64,000 nt of DNA from Candidatus Leptovillus gracilis (lineage in GTDB: Bacteria > Chloroflexota > Anaerolineae > Promineifilales > Promineifilaceae), in NCBI GenBank assembly GCA_016716065.1, contig JADJXA010000003.1:744001-808000 (forward strand), in the 5' to 3' direction. This document shows, one piece after another, positions 15,163 to 23,990 of the stretch. Under the pieces are notes generated by a model. It was given only the letters and a program-made list of their open reading frames with translations, searched no databases and had not been told where the DNA came from. Numbering within the stretch: the stretch's first letter is position 1; each line of letters starts with the position of its first letter. The translations under genes were made by a program, and so were the position numbers.

Positions 15163-17091
15163 ATGACCACTCTGCCCATCACCCGCATGACTCTCTACAA
15201 GCACGGCGTCGGCTTTTTCGAGCGCCGGGCGCAGTTAGAGGGTGACGAAGTTTCCCTCTCCTTCCGCGTGGAGGAAATGAACGATATTCTGAAGAGCCTG
15301 ACGGCCGTAGATTGGGGCGACGGCCAGGTGTTGGGCGTAGATTACGCCACCCCGCAAAGCCGCGAAGAACGGCTGTCCGGCTGTTCCATCCGCCTGGATG
15401 ACGGCCGCAGCCTGCGCGATTTGCTCGTTGGTTTGCGCGGTCGGCGCGCCGAACTGCACCTGGACCAGGGAGAAACGGCCGTTGGCCTGCTCCTCGGCCT
15501 GGACGAACTACCAGACCGCCAGCCGGTGGGCGATTCGCTGGTTTCGCTGCTGCAAGACGACGGCCGTCAGGTGCAAACCGTCGCCCTCAGCCGGGTACAG
15601 GCCGTCACCATCAACGACGAGCGCGGCGCGGCCGATTTGCGCTTCTTCCTGCAAGTGTCCCTGACGCAAGAAAACTACCGGCAAGTCACCGTGCGCCTCA
15701 CCCCCGGCCAACACGATCTGTCGGTGAGCTACATCGCCCCCGCCCCCACCTGGCGCGTCAGCTACCGCCTGGTGGCCGACCCCGACGCCGACAGCGGACC
15801 CATCGCCCTGCTGCTCGGTTGGGGCATTTTCGACAACCGGTTGGAGGAGGAACTAACCGACATCAAACTCTCCCTGGTGGCCGGGATGCCCATTTCTTTT
15901 GTGTATGATTTGTACACGCCGTTTACCCCGGAACGGCCGTTCATCGAAGAAGAATCGCGCGTCGCTGCCGGCCCGGTTGGCTTTCAGGCTGCCACCCTGG
16001 GCATGGGCGCGATGGTCCCACCGTCCGCCCCCATGCCCACAATGGCGGTTATGGACGACATGCGCGCTCCTGCCCCGCAAGCCAAAATGTCTCGCCGTGA
16101 TCTGCAAGAAGCAACGGCCGTGCAAACCAGCGGCGAAGCGTTGGGCGAGTTGTTCCAATACCACATCAACACCCCCGTTTCTGTCGGGCGCGGCCAATCG
16201 GCTATGGTTCCCATCGTTGCCGCCAACCTGCCCTACCGCAAAGACCTGCTCTACAACGGCGCAAAATTAGCCTCTCACCCTGTCGCCAGCCTACGCCTGG
16301 ACAACAAAACCGGCCTGACGCTAGAACGTGGCCCGGTTACGGTCAGCGAAGGCGGTGATTATGTTGGCGAAGCGGTGCTGCCATTCACCGCCGACCAGGC
16401 GGAATTTATCATCCCTTATGCCGTCGAGTTGGGCGTGCGCGTGCGCGAACAGTCTGGCGCGTCTACGCAAATTCACGCCCTGTCACTGGAAAAAGCATAT
16501 TTGGTGTTTGAGGAATGGGACATCCGCTGGCGCACGTATCAGATCAACAACACCACCAACCGCCCCTTGACGGTGCTGGTGGAGCATCCGCGCCAGGAGA
16601 GTTACGACCTGTTCGACACGCCCAAACCGGCCGAGCAAACCCAGGAGACCTATCGCTTTGCCGTAGGTGCGCCGCCGCGTCAGGAGACGATCTTGCGCGT
16701 GCAAACCCGCTATCTGCGCCGCCGCCACGAGCAGATCGAGCGCCAATCTTACGTCACTTTGGCGCGCTATCTGCGTGATGGCCTGATTGACCGCGCCGCC
16801 CATGACCTCATCGCCACGATTTTGGGGCTGATGGAGAAAATCAACGACCATAAGAAGCGAATTGAGACCATCAATCAGGAGCGCCAGAAGATCTACGAGG
16901 CGCAAAAACAGGTGCAGGGCAATATGTCGGCGCTGTCCAACACCGGCAAAGAAGGGCAAATGCGCGCCCAATATGTGGACCGCCTGGAAGCCACCGAGCA
17001 AAGTCTGCTGGTGCTGGCCCAGGAAGAAACGCAGTTGCAAGCTGAAATCGCCCGCCTGGAGAAAGAGATCGCCCGGCGGTTGGAAGTTTGA
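15163..17091 (+). CDS. DUF4139 domain protein
   Basis: 642 aa, no signal peptide or membrane helix. The N-terminus (TRMTLYKHGVGFFERRA, then MNDILKSLTAVDWG) and the middle (YIAPAPTWRVSYRL, LLLGWGIFDNRLEEEL) are typical of DUF4139 proteins; a beta-rich central domain follows and the last 90 residues form a Glu/Gln/Lys-rich coiled coil. The biochemical role of the family is not known. AGGAG at 15153-15157 places the start at 15163. It is followed nine bases later by the DUF6504 gene, so the two are probably one operon. Confidence 0.8.
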   Translation: MTTLPITRMTLYKHGVGFFERRAQLEGDEVSLSFRVEEMNDILKSLTAVDWGDGQVLGVDYATPQSREERLSGCSIRLDDGRSLRDLLVGLRGRRAELHLDQGETAVGLLLGLDELPDRQPVGDSLVSLLQDDGRQVQTVALSRVQAVTINDERGAADLRFFLQVSLTQENYRQVTVRLTPGQHDLSVSYIAPAPTWRVSYRLVADPDADSGPIALLLGWGIFDNRLEEELTDIKLSLVAGMPISFVYDLYTPFTPERPFIEEESRVAAGPVGFQAATLGMGAMVPPSAPMPTMAVMDDMRAPAPQAKMSRRDLQEATAVQTSGEALGELFQYHINTPVSVGRGQSAMVPIVAANLPYRKDLLYNGAKLASHPVASLRLDNKTGLTLERGPVTVSEGGDYVGEAVLPFTADQAEFIIPYAVELGVRVREQSGASTQIHALSLEKAYLVFEEWDIRWRTYQINNTTNRPLTVLVEHPRQESYDLFDTPKPAEQTQETYRFAVGAPPRQETILRVQTRYLRRRHEQIERQSYVTLARYLRDGLIDRAAHDLIATILGLMEKINDHKKRIETINQERQKIYEAQKQVQGNMSALSNTGKEGQMRAQYVDRLEATEQSLLVLAQEETQLQAEIARLEKEIARRLEV

Positions 17092-17100
17092 GGGAGTTTG

Positions 17101-17451
17101 TTGGACTCACGATTTATTGGCGAACAGATAACGGCCGTCTTCGACACCCCACCGGCCATCAGCAAAAAACCAGGCTGCCCGGACGGTTTTGTCTGGGGCG
17201 ATGAGACGTTTCGGGTGGTGCAACTGTTGGAGGAATGGGTGGATTACGGCCGTCGCGGACGTATGGCGCAAAATATGCAGCCAGAACACGCGGCGCGGGC
17301 CGCCCAGCGGGGTTCCTGGGGTGTGGGTCGCTTTTTCTTTCGCGTGACAACGGCGGACGGCCGTATCTTTGAACTCTACTACGACCGCGCCCCCAAAGAC
17401 GCCGACGACCGTCATGGCGCCTGGTTTCTCACCCGTGAAATGGAGATGTAA
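17101..17451 (+). CDS. DUF6504 family protein
   Basis: 116-aa soluble protein. The blocks KKPGCPDGFVWG, VQLLEEWVDYGRRGRM, RGSWGVGRFFFRV and FELYYDRAPKDADDR are the hallmarks of DUF6504. No catalytic motif is evident. It has no ATG; AGGGAG at 17091-17096 points to one of two adjacent TTG codons, 17101 preferred over 17098. Translationally coupled with the DUF4139 gene nine bases upstream. Confidence 0.75.
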   Translation: MDSRFIGEQITAVFDTPPAISKKPGCPDGFVWGDETFRVVQLLEEWVDYGRRGRMAQNMQPEHAARAAQRGSWGVGRFFFRVTTADGRIFELYYDRAPKDADDRHGAWFLTREMEM

Positions 17452-17454
17452 GAC

Positions 17455-17496
17455 GTGTTCCGTGTTCCGTTCACGGTTCACGGCTCACCGTCAAAC
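17455..17496. repeat. Heptad array (GTGTTCC/GTTCACG)
   Basis: Six 7-bp units: GTGTTCC twice, GTTCACG twice, GCTCACC, GTCAAAC. It overlaps the 3' end of the convergent aminotransferase gene, encoding part of its last residues. Confidence 0.75.
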
Positions 17497-18725
17497 TCCG
17501 CCGAGGCCAGTTTAACGCACAACGCCACCACTTCCATCGCCTTCTCCACCTCGGCCACCGGCGGGCGGCTGGGGGAAAGGCGGATGTTGGCGTTGTGTGG
17601 GTCTTTCTCGTGAGGATATGTGGCCCCGGCCGGCGTCAGCGAGACGCCCGCTTCTTGCGCCAGCGCCACCACCCGGTCGGCTATCGGGTGGGTGGTATCC
17701 AGGCTGACAAAGTAGCCCCCTTTCGGCTTAGACCAGGTCGCCAGGCCCGTGTCGCCCAATTCCCGCGTTAATACAGCGTCTACCACGTCAAACTTGGGGC
17801 GCAAAATAGCGGCGTGATCGGCCATCAGCCCGGCAATGCCGCCGGGATAGCGGCGCAAAAACTTAACGTGACGATACTGCTCTACCTTGTTTGGCCCAAT
17901 GAACTGCGTATTCATCAACCCGATGATGTATTTGACATTGGCCGCGCTGGCAGCCATAAAGCCCAGCCCAGCCCCGGCAAAGGTCATTTTGGAGGTGGAG
18001 CCGAAGAGGTAAACCCGGTCTGGATTGCCGGCCGCTTCGCAGGCGCGCAGCAGGTTGAGCGGCCGTTCCTGCTCATCCGTCAGGTGGTGGACAATGTAGG
18101 CGTCGTCGGCGAAGATGGTGAAATCGGGCACGGCCGTTTTCATGCCAGCCAGCCGCCGTACCGTTTCATCGGACACCGTGTCGCCGGTGGGGTTGCTGTA
18201 GGTGGGCACAAAGACCATGCCGCGCACGGCCGTATCCAACGCCAACGCCTCAACCGCATCCATGTCTGGACCGTCCGGCGTCATGCCCACGCTAACCATC
18301 TCGATGCCCAAAGCGTCTAGGAGGGTGAAATGGCGATCATAACCGGGCACGGTGACGATGAACTTGGTTTGTGTTTCCTGGCTCCACGGCCGTGGGCTTT
18401 CTTTCAGGCCGCGCAGCATCGCCCACATCAGGGTGTTGCTCATCAGCTTCAGGCTGGAATTGTTGCCGACAATGGTCTCGTTGGCCCGCGCGCCCAACAT
18501 TTCGCCGAACAATTCCCGCGCTTCGGGAATCCCGGCGATGCCGCCAGGGTAATTGCGGATGTCCACCCCGCCCGGCGTCACCAGGTCGTTGGCGTCCACA
18601 ATGGTCAACATGCCGTTTGCCAGGTCAAAATCGGCGTTGGCTGGCTGGCCGCGCTGCATGTTTAGCGCCAGACCCAGGCTTTTCACTTGTTCAAATTGCG
18701 CCTGTAATGTTTGTAAATCGCTCAC
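17478..18725 (-). CDS. Aspartate aminotransferase, Rv3722c-like (subgroup Ic)
   Basis: 415-aa PLP enzyme of the Aminotran_MocR/PF12897 group, whose characterised member (mycobacterial Rv3722c) is an aspartate aminotransferase linking aspartate with oxaloacetate. Conserved blocks: NMQRGQPANADFDL at 22-35, DIRNYPGG, VGNNSSLKLM, VPGYDRHF, PTYSNPTGDTVSDE and the PLP lysine K246 in GSTSKMTFAGAG. Full length. It is divergent from the PEP carboxykinase gene across a 440-base gap with a strong dyad; both enzymes use oxaloacetate, so joint control is plausible but not shown. Confidence 0.9.
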   Translation of the reverse strand: MSDLQTLQAQFEQVKSLGLALNMQRGQPANADFDLANGMLTIVDANDLVTPGGVDIRNYPGGIAGIPEARELFGEMLGARANETIVGNNSSLKLMSNTLMWAMLRGLKESPRPWSQETQTKFIVTVPGYDRHFTLLDALGIEMVSVGMTPDGPDMDAVEALALDTAVRGMVFVPTYSNPTGDTVSDETVRRLAGMKTAVPDFTIFADDAYIVHHLTDEQERPLNLLRACEAAGNPDRVYLFGSTSKMTFAGAGLGFMAASAANVKYIIGLMNTQFIGPNKVEQYRHVKFLRRYPGGIAGLMADHAAILRPKFDVVDAVLTRELGDTGLATWSKPKGGYFVSLDTTHPIADRVVALAQEAGVSLTPAGATYPHEKDPHNANIRLSPSRPPVAEVEKAMEVVALCVKLASAEFDGEP

Positions 18726-19165
18726 GTATCTCGCTCCTTCAAAAAATGGGCCTGGATAGGCCAGGATGCCGTTGGTTCAGATGGTAATCCCTCGGTTGAT
18801 TCTAGCAGAAACGGCCGTTTTCTGCCGAGGACGAATTTGCCCAAATTTTACCGGCAAGGAACTGTCAACCTGGGTTGACAGTTCCTTGCCCCAACTTGGT
18901 GTCACTATGACGTAATGCTTGAACATATGTCATTTGTCATCTACCCAGACGGCCGTTTTTCCGCTATCATCATCCTGATTTTAATGAGTATCGCACCGGT
19001 CAGGCTTGCCAGACCACCGGTGACAAAACCGCTTATTGTGGGAGCAGATGAGCAAGACAAAACAATATGGCGACGGCGCCGTTGCCTTGAACGCTGGGCA
19101 ACTTCTGGCTTCTTGCTGTGTGCTCCGGCTGATTTTGTATGTTTAGTGAATAAAGGAAAAAATTG
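18726..19165. other. Divergent control region aspartate aminotransferase / pckG
   Basis: 440 bases with no convincing gene. It holds an 18-bp-arm hairpin at 18853-18890 and two ACGGCCGT palindromes (18809, 18949). An 83-codon open frame at 18915-19166 shows no family features. Confidence 0.6.
18853..18890. promoter_or_regulatory. Long perfect dyad containing TGTCAACC-NN-GGTTGACA
   Basis: Eighteen-base perfect arms with a TG loop. The inner 18 bp (18863-18880) recur with a GG centre upstream of parA (24854-24871). It may be an operator, or a stem in either divergent transcript. Confidence 0.6.
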
Positions 19166-20998
19166 ATGACACTTGAATTCCCCACCAATCTGACCCATGC
19201 CCAGGCGCGCGCCTGGATCGAGGAAATGGTTGCCTTGTGCCAACCAGACCATGTCCATTTTTGTGACGGCTCGGCTGAAGAACAGGCCACTCTCAACCAA
19301 CAACTGGTTGACAGCGGTACGTTTATCAAACTCAACGAAGAACTGCGCCCCAACAGTTTCCTGGCCCGTTCCGACCCCAGCGACGTCGCTCGCGTCGAAG
19401 ACCGCACCTACATTTGCAGCGTCAGCCCGACCGACGCCGGTCCCACCAACAATTGGGAAGACCCCAAAACCATGCACGTTCGCCTCAATGAACTGTTTGC
19501 CGGTTCCATGCGCGGCCGCACCATGTACATTATCCCGTTTAGCATGGGGCCGTTGGGTTCATCCATCGCTCAACTGGGCATCGAAATCACCGATTCCGCT
19601 TACGTCGTTGTCAATATGAACATCATGACCCGCACCGGCACGGCCGTGTGGGATGTGTTGGGTGCAGACGGCCGTTTTGTCCCCTGTATGCACACCGTCG
19701 GCGCGCCGCTGGAACCGGGTCAAGAGGATGTCTCCTGGCCCTGTAACCCGGACGTGAAATACATCGTCCATTTCCCCGAAGAACGGGCTATCTGGTCTTA
19801 TGGCAGCGGCTATGGCGGCAACGCCCTGCTCGGCAAAAAATGCCTGGCCCTGCGCATCGCCTCCAAAATCGCCCGCGACGAGGGCTGGCTGGCCGAACAC
19901 ATGCTCATCCTCGGCGTGGAATCCCCGGCAGGCCAGAAGAGCTATGTGGCCGCCGCCTTCCCCAGCGCCTGCGGCAAGACCAACTTTGCCATGCTCATCC
20001 CGCCCAAAGAGATGGGCGACTGGAAAGTAACCACCGTCGGCGATGACATTGCCTGGATCAAACCCAACGCCGAAGGCAAGCTGTATGCCATCAACCCGGA
20101 AACCGGTTTCTTTGGCGTTGCCCCCGGCACGTCGCCGGAGACCAATCCCAACGCCATCGCCTCTTGCGCCCAAAACAGCATCTTCACCAACGTTGCCCTG
20201 ACGCCCGACGGCGATGTCTGGTGGGAAGGGCTGACCAAAGAGAAACCGGCGTCGTTGATTGATTGGCGCGGCCAGGAATGGACGCCCGACAGCGGCCGTC
20301 CGGCGGCCCATGCCAACGCCCGCTTCACCGCCCCGGCCGCCCAATGCCCGGTGATTGATGACCAGTGGGAGAACCCAAATGGCGTGCCGATTGACGCCTT
20401 TATTTTCGGCGGCCGTCGCCAAGACACGGTGCCGTTGGTTTACCAATCGTTCAACTGGGTCTATGGCGTCTATGCCGGGGCCACCCTCGGCTCGGAGACC
20501 ACCGCCGCCGCCTTTGGCGCCACCGGCCAGGTGCGCCGCGATCCGTTGGCCATGCTGCCGTTCATCGGCTACCACATGGCCGATTACTTCACCCATTGGC
20601 TGAGCTTTGGCCGGAATATCCCCAATCCGCCGCGCATCTTCTGCGTCAACTGGTTCCGCAAGGATGAGAATGGCAAGTTCGTCTGGCCCGGCTTTGGCGA
20701 CAACATGCGCATCCTGAAGTGGATTGTGGAACGGTCGCATGGGCAGGCGATGGCCGTGGAAAGCCCCATCGGCTGGATGCCGCGTTATGAGGACATTGAC
20801 TGGACCGGCCTCGATTTCAGCCACGAGCAGTTCCAGGACGTGATGGCGATTGACAGTGAGAAGTGGAAGGCGGAGATCGTCTCGCACGAAGCGCTCTTTG
20901 TGAAGCTCTATGACCGCCTGCCGAAAGAGCTGCTGGATGTGCGTTCTCTGCTGCTTTCCAGCCTGTGGCGCTCTCCCCGTTCCTGGGAATTCATGTAG
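19166..20998 (+). CDS. pckG: Phosphoenolpyruvate carboxykinase (GTP)
   Basis: 610-aa GTP-dependent PEPCK converting oxaloacetate + GTP to PEP + CO2 + GDP, cytoplasmic. Kinase-1a loop FPSACGKTNFAM has the reactive C269 and K271; other signatures are RTMYIIPFSMGP, SGYGGNALLGKKC (substrate-binding) and INWFRKDENGKF-like C-terminal region (CVNWFRKDENGKFVWPGFG). Length is typical. AAAGGA at 19153-19158 favours ATG 19166 over the preceding TTG. A strong terminator follows. With ppdK and the aspartate aminotransferase it completes a PEP/oxaloacetate/pyruvate set within 14 kb. Confidence 0.97.
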   Translation: MTLEFPTNLTHAQARAWIEEMVALCQPDHVHFCDGSAEEQATLNQQLVDSGTFIKLNEELRPNSFLARSDPSDVARVEDRTYICSVSPTDAGPTNNWEDPKTMHVRLNELFAGSMRGRTMYIIPFSMGPLGSSIAQLGIEITDSAYVVVNMNIMTRTGTAVWDVLGADGRFVPCMHTVGAPLEPGQEDVSWPCNPDVKYIVHFPEERAIWSYGSGYGGNALLGKKCLALRIASKIARDEGWLAEHMLILGVESPAGQKSYVAAAFPSACGKTNFAMLIPPKEMGDWKVTTVGDDIAWIKPNAEGKLYAINPETGFFGVAPGTSPETNPNAIASCAQNSIFTNVALTPDGDVWWEGLTKEKPASLIDWRGQEWTPDSGRPAAHANARFTAPAAQCPVIDDQWENPNGVPIDAFIFGGRRQDTVPLVYQSFNWVYGVYAGATLGSETTAAAFGATGQVRRDPLAMLPFIGYHMADYFTHWLSFGRNIPNPPRIFCVNWFRKDENGKFVWPGFGDNMRILKWIVERSHGQAMAVESPIGWMPRYEDIDWTGLDFSHEQFQDVMAIDSEKWKAEIVSHEALFVKLYDRLPKELLDVRSLLLSSLWRSPRSWEFM

Positions 20999-21034
20999 AG
21001 AGCCGTCCCCACAACTGAATAGTCGTTAAATAGC

Positions 21035-21080
21035 CACTGCCGCCGTCCTGTTCACGAACAGGGCGGCGGCAGTGTTGTTT
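21035..21080 (+). terminator. Rho-independent terminator of pckG
   Basis: Nineteen-base arms (21035-21053 and 21056-21074, one G-U pair) with a two-base loop, followed by TTGTTT. Confidence 0.8.
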
Positions 21081-21150
21081 GGCCCGCTGCGCCCCGCAGC
21101 GGGCAAATTTGCCCCGTTTCACGCCCCATCAGCGCCCCCGGCCGTCTGTT

Positions 21151-21243
21151 GTCATGCTGAGCGGAGTCTTTGACCCTGAGCAACGTCGAACGGGGAAGCA
21201 TCCCCAGGGAACAAGGGGATGCTTCGGAGGACCTCAGCATGAC
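21151..21243. repeat. GTCAT...ATGAC hairpin element, copy 1
   Basis: Imperfect palindrome starting GTCATGCTGAG and ending CTCAGCATGAC; inner motif GGGGAAGCATCCC. Belongs to a dispersed family of seven copies in the window. Confidence 0.75.
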
Positions 21244-21256
21244 GAGGGGGAAGCTT

Positions 21257-21363
21257 GTCATGCTGAGCAGAGTCTTCGCCCCTGAGCAACGTCGAACGGG
21301 GAAGCATCCCGCCTGTCCAGGAACAACCAATAGGGGAGATGCTTCGGAGGACCTCAGCATGAC
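21257..21363. repeat. GTCAT...ATGAC hairpin element, copy 2
   Basis: Tandem to the preceding copy and closely similar (GTCATGCTGAGCAGAG ... CCTCAGCATGAC). Separated by 13 bases. Confidence 0.75.
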
Positions 21364-21394
21364 GGCATGACGGCGTGACGGGGTGGCGAGGGGG

Positions 21395-21679
21395 TTATTC
21401 CCAGGTCTTGCTCAGGTCTTCCCAAGAGGGATTGCTTTCTTCAATCAGGGCGATTTTCTTGCGACGAACCCAGCCCTTGATTTGCTTTTCTCTGGCAATA
21501 GCCTCCTGGGGCGTGTTGAAGGTCTCGTAATACACCAAAAGCCCTACGTTGTACCGGGAAGTGAAACCAGGGATGAGCTTGTGTTTGTGTTCAGAAACCC
21601 GCCGCGCCAGATCATTGGTGATGCCGGTGTAGAGGGTTCTAGATGGCGAAGCCAGGATGTAGACGAAGTATTGCTTCAT
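21395..21679 (-). CDS. GIY-YIG nuclease-domain protein
   Basis: 94-aa single-domain member of the GIY-YIG superfamily, YhbQ-like. The N-terminal FVYILAS...LYTGITNDLARRVSEH gives the GIY-YIG pair in its usual degenerate form (VYI/YTG) with the conserved Arg in the following helix; YYETFNTPQEAIAREKQIKGW carries the metal-binding Glu. Such small proteins are frequent orphans; some are linked to repair or mobile DNA. It is embedded among GTCAT hairpin repeats, two on the 3' side and two on the 5' side. Confidence 0.85.
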   Translation of the reverse strand: MKQYFVYILASPSRTLYTGITNDLARRVSEHKHKLIPGFTSRYNVGLLVYYETFNTPQEAIAREKQIKGWVRRKKIALIEESNPSWEDLSKTWE

Positions 21680-21696
21680 TGCTTACCAACTATAGC

Positions 21697-21835
21697 GTCA
21701 TTCTGAGGGCGAAGCCCGAAGAATCCCTTAAGCTGTGGCCGGTCTCCTGACCGTGCCACAGCGTGCACAGCGCGGGGAGGGGGGATGCTTCCCCGTTCGA
21801 CGTTGCTCAGGGGCGAAGACTCCGCTCAGCATGAC
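21697..21835. repeat. GTCAT...ATGAC hairpin element, copy 3
   Basis: Longer copy (139 bp): left arm GTCATTCTGAGGGCGAAG, right arm ending GCTCAGCATGAC; contains an extra inner hairpin around a GCTGTGGC motif. Confidence 0.65.
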
Positions 21836-21849
21836 GGGTTGCCTTCCCT

Positions 21850-21932
21850 GTCATTCTGAGGGCGAAGCCCGAAGAATCCCGGTCGCGCTGGGGAAGGGGA
21901 TGCTTCGCTGCGCAGACTCCGCTCAGCATGAC
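21850..21932. repeat. GTCAT...ATGAC hairpin element, copy 4
   Basis: Left arm GTCATTCTGAGGGCGAAG, right arm GACTCCGCTCAGCATGAC. The arm types are mixed compared with copies 1 and 2, suggesting recombination within the family. Confidence 0.7.
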
Positions 21933-21950
21933 GAGGCAATCGTCAAACGT

Positions 21951-21978
21951 CGCTCCGCAATCCGCAATCCGCAATCAC
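21951..21978. repeat. Heptad array (CAATCCG)
   Basis: Four 7-bp units: CGCTCCG, CAATCCG twice, CAATCAC. Ends at the 3' end of the SDR gene. Confidence 0.75.
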
Positions 21979-22763
21979 CCCTCCCGCCGGGTGGCGTATT
22001 TGCGCACCAGTTCTTGTACCCGCTCCTCGTCCCAGGCGACAAATTCGCCGTCCCATTCGCGGGGGGCGAACAGGGCTAACACGGCGATGGTCCCGCCGGG
22101 AACTTCCGGCGGCAGCAGTTCGCCGGCGTCGCGCATCTGGGCAAAGCGCTGGTAGGCGCTCTCCGGCATCCCGGTCGCCCCCATTTCGTGGATGACGGCC
22201 TGCATGTCGGTGTCAATCACGCCGGGGCGGACAGCGATAGAAGTGACCATCTCTTCCTCGATGGACAATACGCGGTTGAACTGGTTCAGCGCCCCTTTGG
22301 CCGTGCAATACGCCCCCCAGCCGGGGATGGCGTAGGTGGCCGCGCCGCTGGAGACGTTGATCACCCGGCCGCGGTGTTGGCGCAGGTAGGGGAGGGCGGC
22401 TTGCGTCAACATCACCGGCCCCAGCACATTGGTCAGCAGGTTTTGCCGCCAGGCGGCGATGCTGGCTTCGGCGACCGGGGCGATGGGTTCGATGACGCCA
22501 GCGTTGTTGACCAGGGCGTCTATGCGGCCAAAGTGGGCGCTCGTCTTGTCCACCAGGCGGCGGCAGTCGGCTTCCTGGCTGATGTCGCCGGGCACGGCCA
22601 GGGCTTTTGCGCCGATTTCGCGGATGGCCTGAGCTTCTTGCTCCAATTTGTCGGCGGAACGGGCGAATAGAACCACGTTGGCGCCTAACTCGGCGGCGTC
22701 GCGGGCAATCGCCAGGCCCAAGCCGCGTGACGCGCCGGTGATAATGATGGTTTTTGCGGTCAT
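21975..22763 (-). CDS. Short-chain dehydrogenase/reductase
   Basis: 262-aa classical SDR with Rossmann fold. Cofactor motif TGASRGLG near residue 10, NNAG, catalytic Ser in INVSSGAA and the Y-x3-K pair in AYCTAKGALN. GGAG just upstream on the minus strand selects ATG 22763; a longer frame to 22841 would translate the heptad array. It is downstream of parB on the same strand, separated by that array. Substrate unknown. Confidence 0.9.
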   Translation of the reverse strand: MTAKTIIITGASRGLGLAIARDAAELGANVVLFARSADKLEQEAQAIREIGAKALAVPGDISQEADCRRLVDKTSAHFGRIDALVNNAGVIEPIAPVAEASIAAWRQNLLTNVLGPVMLTQAALPYLRQHRGRVINVSSGAATYAIPGWGAYCTAKGALNQFNRVLSIEEEMVTSIAVRPGVIDTDMQAVIHEMGATGMPESAYQRFAQMRDAGELLPPEVPGGTIAVLALFAPREWDGEFVAWDEERVQELVRKYATRREG

Positions 22764-22777
22764 ATGGCTCTCCTTTT

Positions 22778-22860
22778 GAAGTGTGAATTGTGAATTATGA
22801 ATTGTGAAGTTGGCCGGCGTTGCCCGTTGACAATTGACCATTGGCTATTGACTATTTTTC
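22778..22860. repeat. Two heptad arrays between SDR and parB
   Basis: 22778-22812: GAAGTGT, GAATTGT, GAATTAT, GAATTGT, GAAGTTG. 22826-22860: GTTGACA, ATTGACC, ATTGGCT, ATTGACT, ATTTTTC, running into the parB stop codon. Confidence 0.8.
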
Positions 22861-23949
22861 TAGGGCGGCCAGCAGGGAGGCGACGTCTTGTTGGATGAGT
22901 TGGAGCAGGCGGCGCATTTCCTGACGTTCGGCGGGGGTGGTGGATTGGGCGGAGATGCGGGAAAGGTGGGTACGTATCCAGTGCAGGCGTTGCAGGTGGG
23001 TGGGTTTGGTGGTGAGTTGGTTGGGTAGCAGGTTGGGTATTTGGTCTTCGGGCGGTTCGGGCGAGTCCAGGGGTTCGACGGGGCCGAGGGAAGAATCGAA
23101 TATGGGTTCGATTACGGCCGTTACCGGTGGCAGCGGCATGTGCAGGACGCGGATCGCCTCGTGGACGGAGGCGTCGGGGGCGTCGTGTTTCAGGTAGCGG
23201 GCGACCTGTTTGTACTCGGCTTTGTCAACGTCGCCGGCTTCCAGGGCGCGGTAGAGGGCGCGCTGCTGCGACGGTTTAAGGCCCTTGAGGATGCGCGTGT
23301 CCTGTTCGCTGATGGTCCCTTCACGCACGGCCGTTTTGATTTCGTCGGGCAGGTCCAGCAGTTGGATGATCTGGCTGGCGCGCTGGCGGCTGAAGCCCAG
23401 GCGTTCACTCACTTTGGCCCAGGTAATGGAGCGCGAATGGGGCTTGCTGCTGGTCTGGCCATCGCGGATTTGGGCGTCGAGTTCTTCTTGCAGCAGGTCG
23501 CGCAGGCGCACCATGCCATAGGCGCGGTCTACGTCGTTCAGGTCTTCGCGCTGGATATTTTCCACAAGCTGGCGCACGAAGCGGGTCACTTCGTCGTAAG
23601 AGCGGCGGCGGACGACGGCCGGGATGGATTCCAGCCCGGCCAGTTGGGCGGCGCGCCAGCGGCGTTCGCCATGCACAATCATGTACTGCCCGGCGCGCAC
23701 CTGGGTCACTTCGATCGGTTGGATGACGCCATCTTGTTTGATGGATTCGGCCAGCTCTTGCAGGCTGTCGTCGTGGAAGGTGCTGCGCGGCTGGTTGGGG
23801 TCGGGGAAGATGGCGTCGCAGCGCAGGGCCAGCAGTTGCAGCCCGGCGGCCTGCTCCACGTCATCTTTGCCGGCGAACAGGGTTTCCATGTCGCCCGTCT
23901 GGGCGGGAATAGGGCGGCTGAGGTTGATAGACGGCCGTTTTTTAACCAT
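22852..23949 (-). CDS. parB: ParB/Spo0J-family partition protein
   Basis: 365 aa. N-terminal ParB/Sulfiredoxin domain with IFPDPNQPR, the CTPase motif region GERRWRAAQLAG and LVENIQREDLN; central HTH (VSERLGFSRQRASQIIQLL, about 180-200); C-terminal dimer region rich in Leu/Gln. It would bind centromere-like sites and load onto DNA as a clamp. It sits 41 bases downstream of parA on the same strand, the standard parAB pair. No canonical parS (TGTTTCACGTGAAACA) was seen in the window. The Pro-rich linker at 275-310 is atypical. Confidence 0.92.
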   Translation of the reverse strand: MVKKRPSINLSRPIPAQTGDMETLFAGKDDVEQAAGLQLLALRCDAIFPDPNQPRSTFHDDSLQELAESIKQDGVIQPIEVTQVRAGQYMIVHGERRWRAAQLAGLESIPAVVRRRSYDEVTRFVRQLVENIQREDLNDVDRAYGMVRLRDLLQEELDAQIRDGQTSSKPHSRSITWAKVSERLGFSRQRASQIIQLLDLPDEIKTAVREGTISEQDTRILKGLKPSQQRALYRALEAGDVDKAEYKQVARYLKHDAPDASVHEAIRVLHMPLPPVTAVIEPIFDSSLGPVEPLDSPEPPEDQIPNLLPNQLTTKPTHLQRLHWIRTHLSRISAQSTTPAERQEMRRLLQLIQQDVASLLAALEK

Positions 23950-23990
23950 AGGTCTTGTTGGTCCTTTAGTCGGGTAGTTGGCTGGCGCGA

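Noticed and set aside
19559..20887. 442-codon open frame opposite pckG
   Set aside because: Same reasoning; antisense of the GC-biased PEPCK gene.
21079..21366. Short open frames in the hairpin cluster after pckG
   Set aside because: They translate the palindromic repeats themselves.
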